Source: Oscillospiraceae bacterium (GTDB lineage: Bacteria; Bacillota; Clostridia; Oscillospirales; Ruminococcaceae). Taken from it: DNA of 43,956 bases. A model generated the notes under the pieces. It saw only the letters and a list, made by a program, of their open reading frames with translations. It was not told where the DNA came from and did not search any database. Below, one piece after another: positions 8,445 through 16,531 of this stretch. Position 1 is the stretch's first letter. Each line of letters opens with the position of its first letter. The stretch lies in the NCBI GenBank assembly GCA_017536405.1, contig JAFXHL010000008.1, positions 1 through 43,956 of the forward strand, written 5' to 3'. A program made the position numbers and the translations under genes.

Positions 8445-10079
8445 ATCAGATCATTAAAAAGAATAATTGTAATGCTTATTGCAATAATGATGATTTTTTC
8501 GTTTACAGCATGCGGAAAAGAAAACGACGGAACGGGCTATCTTTTCAGATACGACCTCTCTTCCGATCCTCAGAATCTGGATCCTCAGGTTGCGACTGAT
8601 ACTTCCTCACTTATTGTAATAAGAAATATATATAGCGGATTATTTACTTTATCTGAAACAGGTGCGATAGAAAATTCTCTTGCGCTTGATTATACAATTT
8701 CAGATGACGGACTTATTTATGATATATCAATCCGTGATGATAATTACTGGGCAAATGCAGATGGCAAGAAAGAACAGACAAGAGTTACTGCAAAAGATTT
8801 TGAATATGCTTTTAAAAGGATTTTTAATCCACAGACATCTTCGCCTTATAAAGAAGATTTTATCTGTATAAAAAATGCTGAGAAAATAATCAATGGAGAG
8901 GTTGATTATTCAGAACTTAAAGTAACAGCGACAACTGATTTTTCCCTCAGAATAGAACTTGAATATCCGAATGCGGATTTTTTATCACTTCTCACAACAA
9001 CACCTGCTATGCCCTGCAATTCTTCACTTTTCCATTCTACAAACGGAAAATATGGTCTTGACCCTGATAACACATATACAAATGGACCATTTTATGTAAA
9101 ACAATGGGAGTTTGACCCTTACGGAAAAAATAACCATATGATACTTCGTAAGAACAAAATGTTTTCTGAAGAAATGGATATTTCTCCGTCAAGTCTTAAT
9201 TTTTTTATTGAGAAGAAATATTCAGACAGAATAGCGGATTTTGAAAAAGAAGATATCGATTGTATTATAACAGATGGATCCGATGATTTTATTGATGATG
9301 AAGATTATAGTTATACCGAGTATAAATATAAAACATATGGAATAATGGTGAATACCGATAATTCATATTTTTCTCAGATTGAAGCAAGAGAAGCGATATG
9401 CCTTTCTATAGACAGGGGTATCTATAAGGAAGAACTTACAAGAGGAAGAACACCAGCTTACGCGATAATTCCGCCTGCTGTAAATATTCTCAATAAAAGT
9501 TATCGCGATCTTATTTCAGATCAGGCTAAAACAACCTATAATCCATCTCTTGCAAAAGAAAAATGGGATACTTTTTTACAAAATAACGATATCTCATCTC
9601 TTACAGGAGTCAATATCATTGTCAAAGAGGGAACAGAAAACACCGATGACCTCAATAGAATAACATCGCAGTGGCAACAGAATATCGGATTTTTCTGTGG
9701 AATAGAAGTTCTTCCCGAAAAGGAATATAACCGTAGAATAGAAGAAAACGAATATCTGTTAGCACTTACCGATATTACTGCTGATAACAATAGTCCCAGA
9801 GATATTCTTTCACAGTTTATGACAGGCGATGAAGACAATACTTTTGGTTATTCAAACGATAAGTTTGATGAAATATTTGATAAGGCAATTCATTCCGAAA
9901 AACTCAGTGACTCTGTTCAGCTTTATTCAGATGCCGAAAGCGCAATTATCGACGATTATTCATTTATTCCTGTATTCTATGAAAGTGAATATCTTATTTA
10001 TCCCAAAGAAATACAGGGGATAGGATATAATCCGTTTACAAAAGAGCTTGATTTTATCCATGCGAAAAATTTTGATTAA
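8445..10079 (+). CDS. Peptide-type ABC transporter substrate-binding lipoprotein (family 5), probable ATC start
   Basis: The 544-residue protein is an extracytoplasmic solute-binding protein of the OppA/DppA type: NLDPQVATDTSS near the N-terminus, a Tyr/Asp-rich two-lobed fold, FEYAFKRIFNPQTSS and NGPFYVKQWEFD motifs. Family members deliver oligopeptides to a permease, but no permease or ATPase gene is nearby. The first canonical start in frame is ATG at 8472, which would give MLIAIMMIF..TAC, a signal peptide without its basic head. Reading from ATC at 8445, 7 bases after GGAGG (8433-8437), gives a classical lipoprotein signal MRSLKRIIVML..FTAC with Cys23. No ATG, GTG or TTG lies between the in-frame stop at 8430 and 8472. 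It follows nrdG by 21 bases and is probably cotranscribed. Confidence 0.85.
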   Translation: MRSLKRIIVMLIAIMMIFSFTACGKENDGTGYLFRYDLSSDPQNLDPQVATDTSSLIVIRNIYSGLFTLSETGAIENSLALDYTISDDGLIYDISIRDDNYWANADGKKEQTRVTAKDFEYAFKRIFNPQTSSPYKEDFICIKNAEKIINGEVDYSELKVTATTDFSLRIELEYPNADFLSLLTTTPAMPCNSSLFHSTNGKYGLDPDNTYTNGPFYVKQWEFDPYGKNNHMILRKNKMFSEEMDISPSSLNFFIEKKYSDRIADFEKEDIDCIITDGSDDFIDDEDYSYTEYKYKTYGIMVNTDNSYFSQIEAREAICLSIDRGIYKEELTRGRTPAYAIIPPAVNILNKSYRDLISDQAKTTYNPSLAKEKWDTFLQNNDISSLTGVNIIVKEGTENTDDLNRITSQWQQNIGFFCGIEVLPEKEYNRRIEENEYLLALTDITADNNSPRDILSQFMTGDEDNTFGYSNDKFDEIFDKAIHSEKLSDSVQLYSDAESAIIDDYSFIPVFYESEYLIYPKEIQGIGYNPFTKELDFIHAKNFD

Positions 10080-10081
10080 TA

Positions 10082-10113
10082 AAAAACCTGAGAAGATTTC
10101 TTCTCAGGTTTTT
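10082..10113. terminator. Bidirectional terminator between the nrd unit and rex
   Basis: AAAAACCTGAGAAG pairs perfectly with CTTCTCAGGTTTTT around an ATTT loop, with T-rich tails on both strands. It ends the plus-strand nrd transcript and the minus-strand acn-icd-rex transcript. Confidence 0.92.
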
Positions 10114-10119
10114 ATTTTG

Positions 10120-10755
10120 TTAGTTATCAGATGATGCATTAACATTATAAACCATAGTCATAAGACTGTCGCCAAGATGAGCATTTTCAACGATTATATC
10201 ATTGAAAGTAGGTTTAAGGTCACAATGACTAAAATTCCAGAAAGCTTTGATTCCATGCTTTACAAGTGTATCGGCAATCTGTTGGGCAGACTCTTTAGGA
10301 ATGCAAAGTATTGCGATAACAGGGGAGTTTTCGTTACAGAAACTCTCGATTTTATCGGTATGCATTATTCTGAGATTTCCTACTTCAACATCTGTGAGTT
10401 CGGGGTTTACATCAAATATACCTATGAGCTTACAGCCTCTTGCGTCAAAATTCATATGAGTCGCAATTGCTCTTCCGAGATTTCCGGCACCGATAAGTAT
10501 TGTCTTATATCCTTTGTCAACACCTAAGATTTTCCCGATTTCAGCATGGAGTTCAGATACATTATAACCATATCCCTGTTGACCGAATCCACCGAAACAG
10601 TTGAAATCCTGTCTTATCTGTGATGCAGTAAAACCCATTTTTTCAGAAAGTTCTCTTGATGAAATTCTGGTAACGCCGTTGTTCATAAGTTCCTGAAGAA
10701 ATCTGTAATATCTTGGTAATCTTTTTATTACGGATGTAGAAACCGTACTTCCCAT
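10120..10755 (-). CDS. rex: Redox-sensing transcriptional repressor Rex
   Basis: Rex binds DNA when NADH/NAD+ is low and releases it when NADH rises. The 211-residue protein has an N-terminal winged helix (VIKRLPRYYRFLQEL, then SSRELSEKMGFTASQIRQD), followed by a Rossmann NAD(H) domain with IGAGNLGRA, and a swapped C-terminal helix. The ATG at 10755 is chosen because GGAGG lies ten bases before it; an upstream TTG reading would include that site in the protein. It starts 28 bases after the icd stop and is the last gene of acn-traX-icd-rex. A Rex-like dyad overlaps the -35 box of that operon, so it probably controls its own synthesis. Confidence 0.95.
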   Translation of the reverse strand: MGSTVSTSVIKRLPRYYRFLQELMNNGVTRISSRELSEKMGFTASQIRQDFNCFGGFGQQGYGYNVSELHAEIGKILGVDKGYKTILIGAGNLGRAIATHMNFDARGCKLIGIFDVNPELTDVEVGNLRIMHTDKIESFCNENSPVIAILCIPKESAQQIADTLVKHGIKAFWNFSHCDLKPTFNDIIVENAHLGDSLMTMVYNVNASSDN

Positions 10756-10783
10756 TTTATAGATGCCTCCTGACAAAATGTCG

Positions 10784-11998
10784 TTATATCATTTCAACAA
10801 GTCTCTTATTGATTTCAAGAAGAAATGTTTCTGTATCAACAGTCTGCTTGTTTTCGATTGAAGAGAGTGCAGCGAGGTCGCCTGTCATTACGCCGTCTTC
10901 AATTGTCTTGATTGTTGCTTTTTCAAGCTTGTCAGCGAATTCGCAGAGGTCAGGAGTATTGTCGAGTTCTCCTCTTTTTCTGAGAGCACCTGTCCATGCA
11001 AAAAGTGTAGCAACAGAGTTTGTTGATGTCTTTTCACCCTTGAGGTGTTTGTAGTAATGACGCTGAACTGTTCCGTGAGCAGCTTCGTATTCATAAACTC
11101 CATCAGGAGAAACGAGAACAGATGTCATCATAGCAAGACTTCCGTAAGCAGTAGCAACCATGTCTGACATTACGTCACCGTCATAGTTTTTACAAGCCCA
11201 GATATATCCACCATTTGAACGAACAACTCTCGCAACAGCGTCGTCGATGAGTGTATAGAAGTATTCGATACCTGCTTTTTCAAACTTTTCCTTATATTCG
11301 TTTTCATAGATTTCAGCAAAGATATCCTTGAAACGATGGTCATATTTCTTTGAAATTGTATCCTTTGATGCAAACCATATATCCTGCTTTGTATCAAGGG
11401 CGAAGTTAAAGCAACATCTTGCGAATGATGCTATTGATTTGTCGATATTGTGAAGTCCCTGAATGATTCCGTCTGAATCTGAGAACTGATGGATAAGCTG
11501 ACGTGTTTCCTTGCCATCCTTGTCTGTTACGATAAGTTCAGCCTTAGCGCCTGCGGGAACAACCATTTCGCTGTTCTTGTAAACGTCACCGTAAGCATGA
11601 CGTGCGATAGTGATAGGCTTTGTCCATGTAGGAATGTAGGGAGTAATGCCCTTTACGATGATAGGAGTTCTGAATACTGTTCCATCGAGGATAGCACGGA
11701 TTGTTCCGTTAGGAGATTTCCACATTTCCTTGAGGTTGTATTCCTTTACTCTGTCAGCATTAGGTGTAATTGTAGCACACTTTACAGCAACACCGTATTT
11801 CTTTGTAGCTTCAGCACTATCGAATGTAACCTGGTCGTTTGTTTCATTACGATATTCAAGACCAAGGTCGTAGTATTCTGTTTTAAGGTCAATGTAGGGA
11901 GTAAGAAGAATATCCTTAATCATCTTCCAAATGATTCGTGTCATTTCGTCTCCGTCCATTTCGACAAGGGGTGTCACCATTTTAATTTTATCAGCCAT
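10784..11998 (-). CDS. icd: Isocitrate dehydrogenase, NADP-type (homodimeric, eukaryote-like subfamily)
   Basis: The enzyme oxidises isocitrate to 2-oxoglutarate. The 404-residue protein begins with [13 protein letters not shown] and has [31 protein letters not shown] and [14 protein letters not shown], the signature of the eukaryote-like IDH subfamily rather than the E. coli type. Its stretch [14 protein letters not shown] fits NADP use, but cofactor choice is inferred. The ATG follows GGAGG, which overlaps the stop codon of the TraX-like gene 12 bases upstream, so translation is likely coupled. With aconitase upstream and no citrate synthase in view, its probable role is 2-oxoglutarate and glutamate supply. 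Confidence 0.95.
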   Translation of the reverse strand: MADKIKMVTPLVEMDGDEMTRIIWKMIKDILLTPYIDLKTEYYDLGLEYRNETNDQVTFDSAEATKKYGVAVKCATITPNADRVKEYNLKEMWKSPNGTIRAILDGTVFRTPIIVKGITPYIPTWTKPITIARHAYGDVYKNSEMVVPAGAKAELIVTDKDGKETRQLIHQFSDSDGIIQGLHNIDKSIASFARCCFNFALDTKQDIWFASKDTISKKYDHRFKDIFAEIYENEYKEKFEKAGIEYFYTLIDDAVARVVRSNGGYIWACKNYDGDVMSDMVATAYGSLAMMTSVLVSPDGVYEYEAAHGTVQRHYYKHLKGEKTSTNSVATLFAWTGALRKRGELDNTPDLCEFADKLEKATIKTIEDGVMTGDLAALSSIENKQTVDTETFLLEINKRLVEMI

Positions 11999-12010
11999 TT
12001 TGTTTGCCTC

Positions 12011-12766
12011 CTAAATATAAAATTTAATAATTCCTATAATCAAAAGATGCAGGGGATAGAATATGTAGAAAAACCACTTGTGAAAAGGAGTGTTACTCCC
12101 TTTTTCTCCGTTATGCAACATAAGAATAAACGGCGGAAATAAGAGTCCTGCTTGCCAGAAATTATGCCATAAAGGCAAACCACCCAGAATATTTGTCGTT
12201 ATAACAATTGTCATCGAAGAAAGTGCTATACAGTAATATGAAATCCATTTTCCTTTGGTATCGTTTCTGTAAATTCCAAAGAAAAGAATCCATAAAACAG
12301 TGAAACACATCCAGTCGCCTGAAAGCGAAATAAAACATAATGAAATAACAATCATTATTCTCAAAGGTTTTTCAATGATTTTTATATTCCATAATAAAAG
12401 TGCTACAAGACCAAGTAACAGTGTAAACATAACATTGAACGATGGGACTAAAAGTTCGGGATTTATCCATAACTTTCCGTCAATCATCATAAGAGGAGGT
12501 GCAGTGAGTTTTTCTGCAACAACAAAAGGTATCTGAGAAATAACTGCAAAAATTCCTATGCGGATTATGTATTTCTTTACATTTCTTGTGTAGAAATATC
12601 CTTCTGCTATAAAATAACACATCATCGGAGCGGTAAATCTTCCTATAAAGTGCATTATTTGTCCTAATACTGATGAAAACGGAACAAAAGCCCACGCGAT
12701 ATGGTCTATAAGCATTGCAACTATTGCAATATACTTTAAAGTATTGGAATTAAGTGGTTTTTTCAT
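12011..12766 (-). CDS. TraX-like multi-pass membrane protein
   Basis: The 251-residue protein has about seven or eight hydrophobic segments and begins NTLKYIAIVAMLIDHIAWAF, followed by IGRFTAPMMCYFIAEGY, both typical of the TraX family. Plasmid TraX acetylates pilin; chromosomal relatives in Firmicutes have no settled function and belong to a wider acyltransferase-like membrane group. Nothing conjugative is nearby. It lies between aconitase (5 bases upstream) and isocitrate dehydrogenase (12 bases downstream) and has no strong ribosome binding site of its own, so it is probably translated by coupling to the aconitase stop codon. Confidence 0.85.
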   Translation of the reverse strand: MKKPLNSNTLKYIAIVAMLIDHIAWAFVPFSSVLGQIMHFIGRFTAPMMCYFIAEGYFYTRNVKKYIIRIGIFAVISQIPFVVAEKLTAPPLMMIDGKLWINPELLVPSFNVMFTLLLGLVALLLWNIKIIEKPLRIMIVISLCFISLSGDWMCFTVLWILFFGIYRNDTKGKWISYYCIALSSMTIVITTNILGGLPLWHNFWQAGLLFPPFILMLHNGEKGSNTPFHKWFFYIFYPLHLLIIGIIKFYI

Positions 12767-12771
12767 AAAAC

Positions 12772-14712
12772 TTAATTCTTGAGGCTTTCTCTTGTATAGT
12801 CAAGAAGACCACCTGCAAGTATAATATCCTTTGTTCTTCCTGTAAGTTCACAGAGAACAGGGATTTCGATATCCTTTGTCTTATTAACAACTGTAAGAGT
12901 TGTCTTACCGGCAACAACGTCAGCTTTAACATTCTTTATTTCGAGATTGTCGCCTTCGTTGATGTTATCATAATCATTTTCGTTAACGAAAGTAAGAGGA
13001 AGAATACCTGCGTTTATAAGGTTAGCACGGTGAATTCTTGCGAATGATTTAACAAGAACAGCCTTTACACCAAGATAGAGAGGAGCAAGTGCTGCGTGTT
13101 CTCTTGAAGAGCCCTGACCATAGTTTGAACCGCCGACAATAATGCTCTGTCCGAGTTCTTTTGCTCTCTTGGGGAAATCCTTGTCGCATACTGTGAAGCA
13201 ATGTTCAGAGATAGCAGGAATATTTGAACGAAGAGGAAGGATTTTAGCACCTGCAGGCATAATGTGGTCTGTTGTGATATTGTCACCAACCTTGAGAGAA
13301 CAAGGAACATCTATTGTTTCAGAAAGAGGAGATGTCTGTGGGAAAGGCTTTATGTTAGGTCCACGGAGAATTTCAACCTTGTCCATATCCTTTTCATCAA
13401 CAGGAGGTTCAACCATATTATCATTGATGAGGAATGTTTCGGGAAGTTTAAATTCGGGCATATCGCCGATTGTTCTTGGGTCTGTGAATACACCTGTAAG
13501 AGCAGAAATAGCTGCTGTTTCGGGAGAAACAAGATAAATCTGACCATCCTTTGTGCCTGAACGGCCTTCAAAGTTTCTGTTGAATGTTCTGAGTGAGATA
13601 CCCTTTGAGTTAGGTGACTGTCCCATACCGATACAAGGACCACAGGCAGATTCAAGGATTCTTGCGCCTGCTGCAATGAGATCAGCGAGAGCACCATTTT
13701 CAGCGAGCATTGTAAGAACCTGCTTTGAACCGGGAGCGATTGAAAGAGATACATCAGGATGAACTGTCTTGCCCTTGAGAATATGAGCAACCTTGAGCAT
13801 ATCAAGGAGTGATGAGTTTGTGCAAGAACCAATACATACCTGGTCAATCTTCATTCCGCTGAGTTCTTCAGCAGTCTTTATATTGTCAGGGGAATGAGGA
13901 CAAGCAGCGAGAGGAACAAGTTTTGAAAGGTCAATTTCAATAACTTCATCGTAAACTGCATCAGCATCTGCTGAAAGTTCTGTCCATACTTCTTCACGCT
14001 TCTGTGCTTTGAGAAATTCTCTTGTGATTTCGTCAGAAGGGAATATTGATGTTGTAGCACCAAGTTCAGCACCCATATTTGTTATAGTTGCTCTTTCAGG
14101 AACAGAAAGTGATTTAACACCTTCTCCACAATATTCGATTACCTTTCCTACACCACCCTTAACAGAGAGGATGCGGAGCACTTCGAGAATAACATCCTTA
14201 GCAGCAACCCAGGGTGAGAGCTTTCCTTTAAGTTCAACCTTAACAACCTTGGGGCATGTGATGTAGTAAGTTCCGCCACCCATAGCAACAGCAACGTCAA
14301 GTCCGCCTGCGCCGATAGCTATCATACCGATACCGCCACCTGTGGGAGTATGGCTGTCTGAACCGATAAGAGTTTTTCCGGGAATACCGAATCTTTCAAG
14401 ATGAACCTGATGACAGATACCGTTTCCGGGTCGTGAGAAGTAAATTCCGTGCTTTTTAGCAACAGAACTGATAAATCTGTGGTCGTCAGCATTTTCAAAG
14501 CCTGACTGAAGTGTATTATGGTCGATATAAGCAACAGAACGTTCTGTCTTTACTCTGGGAACACCCATAGCTTCAAATTCAAGATAAGCCATTGTTCCTG
14601 TTGCGTCCTGAGTGAGTGTCTGGTCGATTTTGATTCCGATTTCCTGACCTTTTACAAATTCACCTTCAACAAGGTGAGCTTTGAGTATTTTTTCTGTAAG
14701 TGTAAGTCCCAT
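12772..14712 (-). CDS. acnA: Aconitate hydratase
   Basis: Aconitase interconverts citrate and isocitrate through a [4Fe-4S] cluster. The 646-residue protein has the cluster cysteines in GSCTNSS (Cys297) and CGPCIG (Cys357 and Cys360), the substrate motifs GSDSHTPTGGG (117-127) and SFARIHR, and a C-terminal swivel domain with GSNYGQGSSREHAA. It is shorter than the roughly 900-residue AcnA of E. coli and belongs to the compact mitochondrial/putative aconitase type. AGGA lies just before the ATG. It is the first gene of acn-traX-icd-rex and has a fully consensus promoter overlapped by a Rex-like dyad. Confidence 0.95.
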   Translation of the reverse strand: MGLTLTEKILKAHLVEGEFVKGQEIGIKIDQTLTQDATGTMAYLEFEAMGVPRVKTERSVAYIDHNTLQSGFENADDHRFISSVAKKHGIYFSRPGNGICHQVHLERFGIPGKTLIGSDSHTPTGGGIGMIAIGAGGLDVAVAMGGGTYYITCPKVVKVELKGKLSPWVAAKDVILEVLRILSVKGGVGKVIEYCGEGVKSLSVPERATITNMGAELGATTSIFPSDEITREFLKAQKREEVWTELSADADAVYDEVIEIDLSKLVPLAACPHSPDNIKTAEELSGMKIDQVCIGSCTNSSLLDMLKVAHILKGKTVHPDVSLSIAPGSKQVLTMLAENGALADLIAAGARILESACGPCIGMGQSPNSKGISLRTFNRNFEGRSGTKDGQIYLVSPETAAISALTGVFTDPRTIGDMPEFKLPETFLINDNMVEPPVDEKDMDKVEILRGPNIKPFPQTSPLSETIDVPCSLKVGDNITTDHIMPAGAKILPLRSNIPAISEHCFTVCDKDFPKRAKELGQSIIVGGSNYGQGSSREHAALAPLYLGVKAVLVKSFARIHRANLINAGILPLTFVNENDYDNINEGDNLEIKNVKADVVAGKTTLTVVNKTKDIEIPVLCELTGRTKDIILAGGLLDYTRESLKN

Positions 14713-14750
14713 ATTGTCCTTTCCTCTCTTAAAACATAATTATAAACATA

Positions 14751-14779
14751 ATTATACTATATTTAAGGATTATTGTCAA
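14751..14779 (-). promoter_or_regulatory. Consensus promoter of acn-traX-icd-rex
   Basis: On the minus strand TTGACA (14779-14774) and TATAAT (14756-14751) match the sigma-A consensus exactly with a 17-base spacer. Transcription would start near 14744, about 32 bases before the acn ATG. Confidence 0.9.
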
Positions 14780-14790
14780 TGTTTTAACGA
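14773..14790. promoter_or_regulatory. Rex-operator-like dyad over the -35 box
   Basis: TTGTCAATGTTTTAACGA matches the Rex operator pattern TTGTTAA-N4-TTAACAA at 12 of 14 defined positions with the correct 18-base length. It covers the -35 hexamer (14774-14779) of the operon that encodes Rex itself. The two mismatches, and the part contributed by the -35 box, keep this as a prediction. Confidence 0.65.
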
Positions 14791-14859
14791 GTACAATGTA
14801 TTGTGTTGTAAATAGAAAATATTGTGGATTTTTCGGGAAAATATATTGAAATTATAGAA

Positions 14860-16374
14860 TCACATAAAGATTGAGAAGAATTTCATGAAAGAATAATATG
14901 CTTTTTTGATATAACTTCTGTTTTCAATATCTTTTTTACTTATTTCGATACTTTCAGACATAGTTTTCAGGAAATCCGATTTTATTTCGTTTACAGAATT
15001 TGTTCCATAAAGAAAAACAAGGTTTTCAAAAAGATAATAAAAACTTCTGTAATCAAAATTTGCAGTACCGATAATAGCGGATTTATCATCGGAAATAACA
15101 GATTTCGCGTGGATAAATCCATATTTGTATTCGTATATTCTGATCCCTGATTTTATAAGTGAATCATAATTTGCTTTTGTAACAGCGTCCACATACCATT
15201 TATCAGGAATATGAGGCACTATTATTCTCACGTCAATTCCGCTTTTTGATGCAAGTTTTAATGCAGATACAATCTCACTATCGGGTATAAGATACGGTGT
15301 TGTTATATAAACATATTTCCTTGCTGATGAAATCATATTGAAATATGCATTTTTTACTGTATTTTCTGTTTTTGATGGGTCTGCACCAAAAGGGATAACC
15401 ATTCCATCGTTTTCAGAAACATAATCATTGAAATATCTGTCAGGATTTTCTTCGGTTTTTCCTATACTATAATCCCACATTTTAAGAAACATAGCAGTCA
15501 TTTCTTTTACTGCTTTTCCTTCAATGAGTATTCCGTAATCCTTCCATACACCGAAACGTTCTTTTTCGTTTGAGTATTCATCCGAAAGATTTATTCCTCC
15601 TGTATATGCATATTTTCCGTCTATAACCGCTATTTTACGATGATCACGGCAATTTATCGAAATATCAGGGTAAGGCGCCAGTGGATTGAATCTTGCTGAT
15701 TTTATACCATGCTTTTCAAGGCTTTTTCTGAATCCGTAAGGAAGAAGATTTACAGTTCCTATATCGTCATAAAGGATTCTTATTTCAACTCCGTTTTCTG
15801 CTTTTGTTTTAAGTATATTATATATCCTGTCCCATACATTTCCTTTGTTTATAATGAAATATTCAAGAAATATAAATTTTTCTGCTTTTTCCAAAGAACT
15901 TTCAAGGCTTTTGAAAAAGGATTCTCCCATTGGAAAGAATCTGGTAATTGTTTTATTATATACACTATGTTCTGTTGTGGAAATGATATAATTAATCTGT
16001 TTTCTGATACTGTCATCATTTACGTGATTTAAAAGTGAAACGTCTTTCGGTATAATTATATTTTTATTTATCTGCTCTGAAAATTTTTTGTTTCTTGAAG
16101 AAATCTTCTTTTTTCTTATGATAATATAAATTATCCATGAAAATATCGGAACAGAAATAAGGAAGAAAATCCATATCGCTTTAAAATCGGATTGTAAATC
16201 TCCCGTGGCAGTTCTGAAAGCAAAGAAAAGACTCAAAAATGTTATAAACCCATATATATAGGGCGAATATCTGCTTATGTGATAGAACATCATAAAATAA
16301 GCGATAATCTGCATCAGAATAAGAATACAGGTAATAAATAGTTTTCCTGATATAAATTTTATAATTTTTTTCAT
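14860..16374 (-). CDS. cls: Cardiolipin synthase (phospholipase D family)
   Basis: The enzyme condenses phosphatidylglycerol molecules to cardiolipin at the membrane. The 504-residue protein has N-terminal membrane helices (about 12-31, 38-54 and 67-87), then two PLD domains with HKD motifs: H245-R-K247 with D252 (HRKIAVIDG), and H422-A-K424 with D429 (HAKSVISDD). Length and order fit bacterial Cls. AAGGTGAT precedes the ATG. It is a single gene on the minus strand, divergent from hprK; no clear terminator follows before the acn promoter, so some read-through into acn is possible. Confidence 0.93.
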   Translation of the reverse strand: MKKIIKFISGKLFITCILILMQIIAYFMMFYHISRYSPYIYGFITFLSLFFAFRTATGDLQSDFKAIWIFFLISVPIFSWIIYIIIRKKKISSRNKKFSEQINKNIIIPKDVSLLNHVNDDSIRKQINYIISTTEHSVYNKTITRFFPMGESFFKSLESSLEKAEKFIFLEYFIINKGNVWDRIYNILKTKAENGVEIRILYDDIGTVNLLPYGFRKSLEKHGIKSARFNPLAPYPDISINCRDHRKIAVIDGKYAYTGGINLSDEYSNEKERFGVWKDYGILIEGKAVKEMTAMFLKMWDYSIGKTEENPDRYFNDYVSENDGMVIPFGADPSKTENTVKNAYFNMISSARKYVYITTPYLIPDSEIVSALKLASKSGIDVRIIVPHIPDKWYVDAVTKANYDSLIKSGIRIYEYKYGFIHAKSVISDDKSAIIGTANFDYRSFYYLFENLVFLYGTNSVNEIKSDFLKTMSESIEISKKDIENRSYIKKAYYSFMKFFSIFM

Positions 16375-16443
16375 ATAATCACCTTTGCTGTATTTTAATT
16401 ATTTTTTATCCGATAAAACTGACTATCCCTGTAAAAATATGTC

Positions 16444-16472
16444 TTGAAATTGATGCGATAAAGTTGTATAAT
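16444..16472 (+). promoter_or_regulatory. Promoter of the hprK-murB-rapZ cluster
   Basis: TTGAAA (16444-16449) and TATAAT (16467-16472) are 17 bases apart, 60 bases before the hprK ATG. No other strong promoter was seen between here and 24112, so it may drive most of the cluster. Confidence 0.75.
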
Positions 16473-16531
16473 GATATAAATATGCATTTGCAGAATCAAA
16501 CTATTTTACAATCATAAAGGAGAGTTTTATT

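Noticed and set aside
11489-12142. Antisense open frame of 217 codons over icd and the TraX-like gene
   Set aside because: It is a shadow of well-conserved minus-strand genes, has no ribosome site and a Cys/Phe/Val-rich composition typical of antisense translation.
14828-14842. ATTTTTCGGGAAAAT upstream of acn, resembling a CodY box
   Set aside because: Four mismatches to the 15-base consensus in A/T-rich DNA is near chance, and it lies about 85 bases before the predicted start of transcription.
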